Source: an uncultured Hyphomicrobiales bacterium
GTDB taxonomy: Bacteria > Pseudomonadota > Alphaproteobacteria > Rhizobiales > Beijerinckiaceae
Assembly: GCA_903916165.1 (NCBI GenBank)
Contig: CAIWVR010000338.1
Coordinates: forward strand, 1-8,512
Direction: 5' to 3'
DNA length: 8,512 bases
Of this stretch, positions 1 through 5,343 are shown piece by piece. Position numbers and translations under genes: made by a program. The notes under the pieces are model-generated. The model ran no database searches and was not told the origin of the DNA. It saw nothing but the letters and a program-made list of their open reading frames with translations. The first letter of the stretch is position 1. Each line of letters starts with the position of its first letter.

Positions 1-143
1 GGCGCAAGGCGCATCTGGAGAAGCACGGATTCATCGATTTTTCTGGCAGCGGCGAATTCAACCGCCTTGTCGAGGATGCCCGACAGGGCGTTGAGCCCCG
101 TGATAAAGACCGGCAAAGAGGATTGCGACATCGTAAAAGGCAT
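1..143 (-). CDS. DUF1993 family protein (partial, N-terminus only)
   Basis: This is the first 47 codons of a minus-strand gene cut by the left edge. The protein begins MPFTMSQSSLPVF and continues with GLNALSGILDKA and ARKID. From memory of the family, DUF1993 proteins begin with Met-x-x-x-Met-x-Q-x-S-x-P-V-F, then a leucine-rich helix with ILDKA and a conserved KID. I chose the ATG at 143 over the in-frame ATG at 131. It aligns residue for residue with that N-terminal pattern and has GGGG eight bases upstream, while the ATG at 131 has no visible ribosome site. DUF1993 proteins are small, about 170 residues, soluble and related to the DinB-like helical bundle. No enzymatic role is established, so none is given. 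The gene lies 146 nt downstream of the kinase gene on the same strand. Nothing recognisable was found in that gap (144-289), neither a terminator with a U-tract nor an EcfG-type promoter. Confidence 0.72.
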   Translation of the reverse strand, partial: MPFTMSQSSLPVFITGLNALSGILDKAVEFAAARKIDESVLLQMRLA

Positions 144-289
144 CGATCTGACCCCAAAATTCTTGTTTCATGTCGCCGTGCGTTCCTCGCTCGTGCGCAG
201 GCGCATCATAGCCAACCTGCGGCGGGGATACAGGAGGGATTTGACGGCGGTCGGCGCGGCCGTTCAGTCACCCGCAAGCTGCGCGAAGT

Positions 290-1909
290 CTACACCCTTC
301 CCTGCAAAGGCCCGGCACCGAGCGCGCTCATGTTGCCGATTGAGCCCTTGATGTCGTCAGGATCGGGCTTGCGGCCGTGGACGATATAGGATGTCGGGAT
401 TTCGAGGCGCCAGACCAGTCCGTCGGGGGCGAAGTCGAGCGCAACCATGCCCTCGAGCGCATGGGCGGCGATCCGCTTTAACACCTTGTGACCAAAGCCT
501 TCACGGGCGGGCGGAAACACTTGCGGGCCGCCGGTCTCGCGCCAGACCATGCACAGCAGCGGCTCCTCCTTGTCGCGCACGACGGTCCAGTGCAGATGCA
601 CCTTGCCGTCAATGTCCGACAGGGCACCGTATTTTGCTGCATTGGTGGACAATTCATGCAAGGCGAGCCCGATGTTCTGTGCGGCCTCGGGCTTCAGCAT
701 GACGTCGGGACCCTCGATGAGAATGCGCCTGCCAATGAGATCGGCATAATGGACGAGCTGCGAGAGCGCGAGGTCGCGCAGGCTGGCACCGTGCCAGTCC
801 TGCATGACAAGCAGGTCTTGTGAGCCAGCCAGCGATTCGAGCCGGGCGGTGAAGCGGGTCTCGAAGTCCTTGGCCGAGCCGCCTGCCGTTGCTGTCTGGC
901 GCGCCATGGCCTGGATAACGGCAAGCAGGTTCTTTGAACGATGCGCGATTTCGCGCATCAGCATGTGAACATGGCTTTCGCGTTGTTTGCGGTCCGTGAT
1001 GTCGCGCGCAATGCCGATCAAGCGCACGGCAACCCCGCCCTCGAACAGGCATCGGCCGCGCGCTTTCAGCCAGCGTTCATGGGAAATGTGGTCTGCCCCG
1101 GCCAGCCGGAACTCGACTTCATATTCGCCGTCACCAGACGCATCGGTCGCCGCTTTCGAGGCCTCGCGTACGCGCAGGAAATCCTCGATATGGATCATCG
1201 CATCGATCATGTCCTGGGTAACGGGACCCTTGGCAGGTGTGTTGAACAGCGCCCGAACACGCGTGTCCCACAGGATTTCGCCGGTGACGAGATCGTGCTC
1301 CCAGACGCCGGTTTTCCCGGCTTCTAGCGCCAGTTCGGTGCGCAAGAGCGCAATCTGCAAGTCACGCTCGGCATTCTTTCGCCAGGTGATGTCGGTACCG
1401 CTCGCGACAAGGCGTACGACAGATCCGTCGTCGCCCCACAACGGCGCCATCTGGAGGTCCAGTGTGATGCGGGTGCCACCTGGAAGTCCCATGGATATGT
1501 CATAGCGCAGCGTCTCGCCGCTGGCTGCCCGCGCCGCTGTCTGCCGCAGCCGATCTTGCACGTCCCTCGACCATGACCACCAGGGACAATCCCAGAAGAA
1601 CATGCCGATGACGTCGGAGCGGGCAATGCCTGCAGCTTCGAGAGGCGTGCGATTGGCTTCCACCACGCGGCCCTGCAGGTCGAGCACGCCGACAAAGGCG
1701 AACAGATTGTCGAGGACATCGCGCAACATGCGCTCGCTTGCGCCCGCGGCGGGGTGCGCGAGAAATCCGGCTTCTGGGTCCGCTGTCATGCGGATGGCTG
1801 CTCCATTTTCCGAGGGTCGTTGGGTCTGCGATAAGGCGGGCCGATTGTGCCAGAAATGAGCGTCCTGGAGCTTGGCCATAAGACGGCGTGGCCAATGTGG
1901 CCTCGCCAC
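290..1909 (-). CDS. PAS-PAS-HWE sensor histidine kinase
   Basis: This is a 539-residue soluble sensor kinase with no signal peptide or membrane helix. Residues 1-55 are a low-complexity lead-in. PAS domain 1 spans about 58-180 and has an aromatic-rich stretch, FFWDCPWWSW, at 104-113. PAS domain 2 spans about 187-308 and ends in ARDITDRK. The kinase core follows. The H-box is EIAHRSKNLLAVIQA with phospho-acceptor His323, the N-box is LHELSTNAAKYGALS with Asn423, Trp-Arg-Glu is at 456-458, and the G-box is GFGHKVL near 471. A WRE motif and no separate F-box mark the HWE family (PF07536-like), common in Alphaproteobacteria. Many such kinases phosphorylate PhyR in the general stress response. PAS1 lacks the LOV cysteine motif NCRFLQ, so it is not obviously a blue-light sensor, and the ligand is unknown. 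The start is the GTG at 1909, with GGAG 11 nt upstream and an in-frame stop just before it. ATG at 1879 or 1789 is possible. An EcfG-type promoter lies immediately upstream, and no response regulator is adjacent. Confidence 0.93.
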   Translation of the reverse strand: MARPHWPRRLMAKLQDAHFWHNRPALSQTQRPSENGAAIRMTADPEAGFLAHPAAGASERMLRDVLDNLFAFVGVLDLQGRVVEANRTPLEAAGIARSDVIGMFFWDCPWWSWSRDVQDRLRQTAARAASGETLRYDISMGLPGGTRITLDLQMAPLWGDDGSVVRLVASGTDITWRKNAERDLQIALLRTELALEAGKTGVWEHDLVTGEILWDTRVRALFNTPAKGPVTQDMIDAMIHIEDFLRVREASKAATDASGDGEYEVEFRLAGADHISHERWLKARGRCLFEGGVAVRLIGIARDITDRKQRESHVHMLMREIAHRSKNLLAVIQAMARQTATAGGSAKDFETRFTARLESLAGSQDLLVMQDWHGASLRDLALSQLVHYADLIGRRILIEGPDVMLKPEAAQNIGLALHELSTNAAKYGALSDIDGKVHLHWTVVRDKEEPLLCMVWRETGGPQVFPPAREGFGHKVLKRIAAHALEGMVALDFAPDGLVWRLEIPTSYIVHGRKPDPDDIKGSIGNMSALGAGPLQGRV

Positions 1910-1935
1910 AGCATCTCATTCTCCATCATGAGTCT

Positions 1936-1961
1936 GGAACGATCTTGCACCTTGATGCGTT
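1936..1961 (+). promoter_or_regulatory. EcfG-type (general stress) promoter for the nepR-like gene
   Basis: On the plus strand, GGAAC (1936-1940) is followed by 17 nt (1941-1957) and CGTT (1958-1961), matching the EcfG consensus exactly. Transcription would begin near 1968-1970 and run into the nepR-like gene with a leader of about 125 nt. In characterised alphaproteobacteria nepR is itself an EcfG target, giving negative feedback, so the position fits the proposed function of the downstream gene. The two strand-specific promoters share the same bases as an inverted repeat. Confidence 0.75.
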
Positions 1962-1963
1962 CC
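1938..1963 (-). promoter_or_regulatory. EcfG-type (general stress) promoter for the HWE kinase
   Basis: On the minus strand, GGAAC (1963-1959) is followed by exactly 17 nt and CGTT (1941-1938). The known EcfG-family consensus is GGAAC-N16/17-CGTT. A start about seven bases past the -10 element would lie near 1931. That gives a short leader of about 20 nt containing GGAG (1924-1921), then the GTG start at 1909. The geometry is coherent with driving the kinase gene. It overlaps an equally perfect copy on the other strand. Confidence 0.72.
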
Positions 1964-2020
1964 CCTGCCGACTGAAAGGTGCCATCGCGCCCCAGTCATT
2001 GTTTGACCGAAGGGGCCGCC

Positions 2021-2097
2021 ATGATCCGCCAGATACGAGCGGCATGACGAAAGGACACACTGTCTTTCAGTGTCGCCCGGGACACGAGGCCGCATGA
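2021..2097 (+). promoter_or_regulatory. Putative leader of the nepR-like gene: two mini-ORFs and alternative hairpins
   Basis: An eight-codon ORF (MIRQIRAA, 2021-2047) has a strong ribosome site, AGGGG five bases upstream. Its stop overlaps (ATGA) the ATG of a 17-codon ORF (MTKGHTVFQCRPGHEAA, 2044-2097), whose stop overlaps (ATGA) the ATG at 2094 of the nepR-like gene. The same stretch holds two hairpins that cannot form together. One pairs ACACTG with CAGTGT (2057-2073, loop TCTTT) and the other pairs GTGTC with GACAC (2070-2085, loop GCCCGG). The second ends directly at GAGG (2086-2089), the probable ribosome site for 2094. This resembles a translational-coupling or attenuator leader. The structures are visible but their use is inference, and short overlaps like these can arise by chance. 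Confidence 0.3.
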
Positions 2098-2321
2098 GTT
2101 TGAGCCGCATGGAAGCCAAGCCCCCAATCGTGAGAGACACAATGTTCCCGATTCACGCCCCTCAAACTGGTGAGCCGACGCTGAACCCGGTCGCTCAGGC
2201 CCAGATTGGCAGGCGCCTGCGCGTGATATTCGACGGGCCAGCCGCGCCGGTGCCCGCCCGTTTTCAGGACCTGCTCGCGCAGATCGAGCAGGCGCTGGAT
2301 CCGGCCGGAGACGCTCGCTAG
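2094..2321 (+). CDS. NepR-family anti-sigma factor (putative)
   Basis: This is a 75-residue protein. Residues 31-68 carry a helix with NPVAQAQIGRRLR, then VIFD, a short linker, PVPARF (52-57), and a second helix, QDLLAQIEQAL. From memory, the NepR core is IG-x-x-LR-x-x-YD, a linker with EPVPDRF, then a leucine-rich helix. NepR binds and inactivates the stress sigma factor EcfG until phosphorylated PhyR sequesters NepR. Usual conserved residues are changed here (Tyr to Phe, Glu to Ala before PVP, Asp to Ala in PDRF), so this may be a diverged paralog. I prefer the ATG at 2094, with GAGG four bases upstream and overlap with the preceding mini-ORF. GTG at 2070 and ATG at 2109 or 2142 are alternatives, and the last gives 59 residues, close to classical NepR size. 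The EcfG promoter upstream and the divergent HWE kinase support the call. No phyR or ecfG gene is in the window. Confidence 0.65.
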   Translation: MSLSRMEAKPPIVRDTMFPIHAPQTGEPTLNPVAQAQIGRRLRVIFDGPAAPVPARFQDLLAQIEQALDPAGDAR

Positions 2322-2401
2322 CGCAGCACGGTGCGGCACACCCGGTGACGTGCGAGGCCGATGCCACGAGAACCAGGCGTTCTTCAGCGGCGGGGACCAA
2401 T

Positions 2402-2455
2402 GGCCTTAAGGCCTGTTCAATCGGAACCCTGATCACGGTTCCGATCGATCGAACC
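2402..2455. repeat. Inverted-repeat cluster between convergent nepR-like and efp genes
   Basis: The 160-nt gap between the two convergent genes (2322-2481) holds a perfect 12-base palindrome, GGCCTTAAGGCC (2402-2413). It also holds a perfect nine-base-pair inverted repeat, ATCGGAACC (2420-2428) with GGTTCCGAT (2437-2445), loop CTGATCAC. A third overlapping repeat pairs GGTTC (2437-2441) with GAACC (2451-2455) around GATCGATC. It sits where a bidirectional terminator for the two genes would be expected, but neither strand shows a T-run after the stem. A protein-binding site or a dispersed intergenic repeat is equally possible. The GGAAC motifs here do not have CGTT at the right distance, so they are not EcfG promoters. 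Confidence 0.55.
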
Positions 2456-2481
2456 GGAATCGGGCGGCCGCGCGAAACAGG

Positions 2482-3051
2482 TCAGTCCTTCGCGCGCTCG
2501 ACGTAGCTGCCGTCTTCCGTCTGGATGACGACGCGGGTGCCCGGCTGGATGTGCGGGGGCACCATGGCGCGGGCACCGTTGGAGAGCTTGGCGGGCTTGT
2601 AGGAGGAGGACGCCGTCTGGCCCTTCATGGCCGGCTCGGTTTCCATGACTTCGAGCACGACGCGCGCCGGCAGCTGGATGCCGACCGGCAGGCCGTTGAA
2701 CACCGACAGGATGACCTTCATGCCTTCCTGCAGATAGGCGGCCTGGTCACCCAGAATGTCTTCCGACACCTGCAGCTGCTCGAAGGTTTCGCCGTTCATG
2801 AAATGGTAGCCGTCGCCATCCTTGTAGAGGAAGGAGAAGTCCATATCCTCGACGAAGGCGCGCTCGACCTGTTCGGTCGTCTTGTAGCGATCGGTCGTCT
2901 TCACGCCATCCGACAGGCGGCGCATGTCGATCTGCGTCGTTGGCGTGCCCTTGCCGGGATGGAAGCTTTCCGCGGTCAGGACGACGTAAAGCTGGCCGTC
3001 CTCGCGCTCGAGAATATTGCCCTTGCGGATCGAACTGGCGATGACTTTCAC
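2482..3051 (-). CDS. efp: Translation elongation factor P
   Basis: EF-P is a cytoplasmic tRNA-mimicking protein that binds the ribosome between the P and E sites and promotes peptide bonds at consecutive prolines. The 189-residue protein has the family's usual length. It starts [12 protein letters not shown], and the N-terminal KOW-like domain carries the modification loop HPGKGTP with Lys34, the position modified in E. coli EF-P. Next come the family segment [11 protein letters not shown] and two OB-type domains ending in [17 protein letters not shown]. The start is the GTG at 3051, with GAGG nine bases upstream. The reading frame stays open to an upstream ATG at 3156, but the extra 35 residues match nothing in EF-P. 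Lys34 and the divergent epmA-epmB pair next door indicate beta-lysyl modification, not the rhamnosyl-arginine type. No epmC hydroxylase gene is in the window. Confidence 0.97.
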   Translation of the reverse strand: MKVIASSIRKGNILEREDGQLYVVLTAESFHPGKGTPTTQIDMRRLSDGVKTTDRYKTTEQVERAFVEDMDFSFLYKDGDGYHFMNGETFEQLQVSEDILGDQAAYLQEGMKVILSVFNGLPVGIQLPARVVLEVMETEPAMKGQTASSSYKPAKLSNGARAMVPPHIQPGTRVVIQTEDGSYVERAKD

Positions 3052-3080
3052 GTTGGATGTCCTCGGTTGAAGAGATGGCC

Positions 3081-3109
3081 TTGGCAGACTATCAATCTGG
3101 CGGAATGAT
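3081..3109 (+). promoter_or_regulatory. Candidate housekeeping promoter for epmA-epmB
   Basis: In the 135-nt divergent gap between efp and epmA, TTGGCA (3081-3086, five of six matches to TTGACA) is separated by 17 nt from AATGAT (3104-3109, four of six matches to TATAAT). A transcript would start near 3116 and reach epmA after about 70 nt. No equally good match was found on the minus strand for efp, whose promoter remains unassigned. This is motif matching only. Confidence 0.35.
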
Positions 3110-3186
3110 TGGCGCGCATTAATAGCGATCTTGCCAGCCAGCGCTAGCCCCCTCATCAGGCGCCCTCAGGAACAGATTTTCACGCC

Positions 3187-4224
3187 ATGACCTTCAAGGC
3201 CCAGCCTGCCCTGTCCCCCTGGTGGGAAAAGGGCGTCTATGCCGACAAACGGCCGCGCCTGCAGGCCCGCGCCCGGCTGCGCACCGCCGTGCGCAGCTGG
3301 TTTTCGGGCCAGGGTTTCGAGGAGGTCGAGACGGCCGCCCTGCAGACGAGCCCCGGCAATGAGGCCCATATCGGCGGCTTTGCGACCGATTATACGACGC
3401 CCGATGGCGGCGCCCGCCGTTATTATCTGCATTCGTCGCCGGAATTCGCCTGCAAGAAGCTGCTGGCGGCTGGCGAGACGCGGCTCTACGCCATGGCTCA
3501 TGTTTACCGCAACGGCGAGCGCGGGCCGCTGCACCATCCGGAATTCACCATGCTCGAATGGTACCGGGCGGGCGAGCCTTATGAGGTGCTGATCGAGGAT
3601 TGCGCGGCCCTGCTGGCGCTGGCCGCCGAGGCTGCGGGCGTCGGTGCGCTGGTCTGGCGCGCAGGGCGCTGCGACCCCTTTCTGCCGCCCGAGCGGCTCT
3701 CCGTTTCGGAGGCGTTTGGTCGCCACGCCGGCGTCGATCTCGACGCGACGCTGGGCGACCGCGCGACGCTGGCCGCCGAAGCCGCGCGGATCGGCCTGCG
3801 CGTCAGCGCCGACGACACCTGGTCCGACCTGTTCAGCAAGATCCTGTGCGACCGCATCGAGCCGCATCTTGGCATGGGCCGGCCGACCGTGCTCGACCTC
3901 TACCCCGTGAGCGAGGCGGCGCTGGCGCGCCCGGCCGCCGATCCCCGCTTTGCCGAACGGTTCGAGCTTTACGCCTGCGGCGTCGAACTCGCCAATGCCT
4001 TTGGCGAATTGACCGATCCGGTCGAGCAGCGCCGCCGCTTTCAGGGCGAAATGGCTGAGCGTCGCCGCATCTATGGCGAAGACTTCCCGCTCGACGAGGA
4101 CTTCCTGGCGGCGCTGGGGCAGATGCCGGCCGCGAGCGGCATAGCCATGGGCTTCGACCGTCTGGTGATGCTCGCAACCGCTGCCCGCTCCATTGAGGAT
4201 GTGCTTTGGACGCCGGTTCCTTGA
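3187..4224 (+). CDS. epmA: EF-P--lysine lysyltransferase EpmA (PoxA/GenX)
   Basis: EpmA is a paralog of the class II lysyl-tRNA synthetase catalytic core. It lacks the N-terminal anticodon-binding domain, activates (R)-beta-lysine with ATP and transfers it to Lys34 of EF-P. The 345-residue protein is slightly longer than E. coli EpmA (about 325). A motif 1 region lies near 31-55 (GFEEVETAALQ) and SSPEFACKKLL is at 83-93. Motif 2 is VYRNGERG followed by HHPEFTMLEWYR (106-127). GVELANAFGEL is at 265-275, and motif 3 is SGIAMGFDRLVML (317-329). The Ala in GIAMG sits where lysyl-tRNA synthetases usually have Gly, as in other EpmA proteins. The start is the ATG at 3187. Its ribosome site is weak (AGGA about 14 bases upstream), but the reading frame matches from the first residues. 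It is divergent from its substrate gene efp and overlaps epmB by 19 nt. Confidence 0.95.
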   Translation: MTFKAQPALSPWWEKGVYADKRPRLQARARLRTAVRSWFSGQGFEEVETAALQTSPGNEAHIGGFATDYTTPDGGARRYYLHSSPEFACKKLLAAGETRLYAMAHVYRNGERGPLHHPEFTMLEWYRAGEPYEVLIEDCAALLALAAEAAGVGALVWRAGRCDPFLPPERLSVSEAFGRHAGVDLDATLGDRATLAAEAARIGLRVSADDTWSDLFSKILCDRIEPHLGMGRPTVLDLYPVSEAALARPAADPRFAERFELYACGVELANAFGELTDPVEQRRRFQGEMAERRRIYGEDFPLDEDFLAALGQMPAASGIAMGFDRLVMLATAARSIEDVLWTPVP

Positions 4225-5273
4225 GCGGCGCCATTCACACCGTCAGCGATCTCGTCGCGCGTGGCCTTGCTCCGAACGGGGACGCCGAAGCCTTGGCCGC
4301 GCTGACCGCCCGCTATGCGCTGGCGATCACGCCGACGATTGCAGCGCTGATCGATCCATCCGATCCGCATGATCCGATCGCCCGCCAGTTTGTGCCCGAT
4401 CTGCGCGAGGCCAATGCCCTGCCGGAAGAACTGGCCGACCCGATCGGCGACGCCGCCCACAGCCCGGTCGAGGGCATTGTCCACCGTTATCCCGACCGCG
4501 TGCTGCTGAAGCTCCTGCATGTCTGTCCGGTCTATTGCCGCTTCTGCTTCCGCCGCGAAATGGTGGGGCCGGGCGCCGAGCAGGTGCTGTCGGCCGACAA
4601 GGTTGCGGCAGCGCTCGACTATATCCGCCAGCATCCGGCGATCTGGGAGGTCATTCTGACGGGCGGTGATCCGCTGGCGCTGTCGGCGCGGCGGTTGCGC
4701 GAGGTTATGGCCGCTTTGGGCGAGATCGACCATGTGAAGGTGCTGCGGCTGCACACACGCGTGCCAGCGGTCGATCCGGCGCGGGTTACGCCCGAACTGG
4801 TCGAGGCCCTCCGGGTCCCCGGCAAGACGACCTATGTGGCGCTTCACGCCAATCATCCGCGCGAACTCAGCGAGGCCGCCGCCGCCGCGCTGGGCCGTCT
4901 CGCTGATGCCGGGCTGGCACTGGTGAGCCAGTCGGTGCTGCTGGCTGGCGTCAATGACGATCTTGCCACGCTGTCGGCGCTGATGCGTCGTTTCGTCGAG
5001 CTGCGGGTCAAGCCCTATTACCTGCACCATGGCGATCTCGCACCTGGCACCTCGCATCTGCGGGTCGACCTCGAGACCGGCCGCGCGCTGGTGTCGGATT
5101 TGCGGGCGACGGTTTCGGGCTTGTGCCAGCCGGCCTATGTGCTCGATATTCCCGGCGGGCATGGCAAGGTGCCGGTCGGGCCGGATCATCTGCGTCCGGG
5201 CGGTGTCGTTGACCATCATGGACGCACACACGCCTATCCCGATGTCGCACGAAAACCGGATTTTTCCCGCTAA
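4206..5273 (+). CDS. epmB: EF-P (R)-beta-lysine-forming lysine 2,3-aminomutase EpmB
   Basis: EpmB is a radical SAM, PLP-dependent enzyme that converts L-alpha-lysine to (R)-beta-lysine, the group EpmA loads onto EF-P. The 355-residue protein has the [4Fe-4S] motif CPVYCRFCFRR with Cys107, Cys111 and Cys114. It also has EVILTGGDPL (148-157) and RLHTRVPAVDPARVT (181-195). The PLP-binding segment is DIPGGHGKVPVG, with Lys321 the likely Schiff-base lysine. It lacks the long extensions of fermentative KamA enzymes, and its place beside efp and epmA supports EpmB. No ATG occurs in frame before the catalytic region. TTG at 4206 has GAGG (4195-4198) seven bases upstream and is preferred. TTG at 4221, which overlaps the epmA stop as TTGA, is the alternative. 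Overlap with epmA indicates translational coupling and balanced synthesis of the two modification enzymes. Confidence 0.94.
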   Translation: MDAGSLSGAIHTVSDLVARGLAPNGDAEALAALTARYALAITPTIAALIDPSDPHDPIARQFVPDLREANALPEELADPIGDAAHSPVEGIVHRYPDRVLLKLLHVCPVYCRFCFRREMVGPGAEQVLSADKVAAALDYIRQHPAIWEVILTGGDPLALSARRLREVMAALGEIDHVKVLRLHTRVPAVDPARVTPELVEALRVPGKTTYVALHANHPRELSEAAAAALGRLADAGLALVSQSVLLAGVNDDLATLSALMRRFVELRVKPYYLHHGDLAPGTSHLRVDLETGRALVSDLRATVSGLCQPAYVLDIPGGHGKVPVGPDHLRPGGVVDHHGRTHAYPDVARKPDFSR

Positions 5274-5278
5274 AACAG

Positions 5279-5318
5279 GCCGCTTGAGCCCTGCGCCTTT
5301 TGCAGGGCCTAATGCGGC
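5279..5318 (+). repeat. Stem-loop after epmB
   Basis: In the 70-nt gap between epmB and the channel gene, GCCCTGC (5288-5294) pairs with GCAGGGC (5302-5308) around a loop of GCCTTTT. Outer arms GCCGC (5279-5283) and GCGGC (5314-5318) extend it past a small internal loop. A competing pair, TTGAGCC (5284-5290) with GGCTCAA (5316-5322), is also possible. No T-run follows, so it is not a canonical intrinsic terminator. It may stabilise the epmB 3' end or be a Rho-assisted terminator. Confidence 0.45.
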
Positions 5319-5343
5319 TCAAAACGAATCACACACCGGACCC

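Noticed and set aside
1888..2097. Plus-strand 69-codon frame in the divergent intergenic region
   Set aside because: It begins inside the kinase coding region, upstream of the EcfG promoter, so that promoter's transcript could not encode the full frame. Only its last 17 codons are mentioned, as a possible mini-ORF.
1996..2436. Minus-strand open frame (146 codons) covering the nepR-like gene and repeats
   Set aside because: Most of it is Ala/Arg/Pro-rich shadow sequence. It would be antisense to a better-supported NepR-like gene and its promoter region, and I see no known domain.
2423..2442. GGAAC motifs on both strands as a second EcfG promoter pair
   Set aside because: No CGTT occurs 16 or 17 nt downstream on either strand, and the sites face the gap between convergent genes.
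3052..3156. N-terminal extension of EF-P by 35 residues
   Set aside because: EF-P homologs begin at MKVIASS. The GTG at 3051 has a ribosome site, and the extension occupies the divergent promoter region.
4071..5231. Minus-strand open frame (386 codons) antisense to epmB
   Set aside because: It has shadow-type composition and no motif. The plus strand has intact radical SAM and PLP motifs throughout.
5029..5343. N-terminal extension of the channel protein by 105 residues
   Set aside because: It lies inside epmB in another frame and matches no channel domain. The start at 5344 gives a textbook signal peptide.
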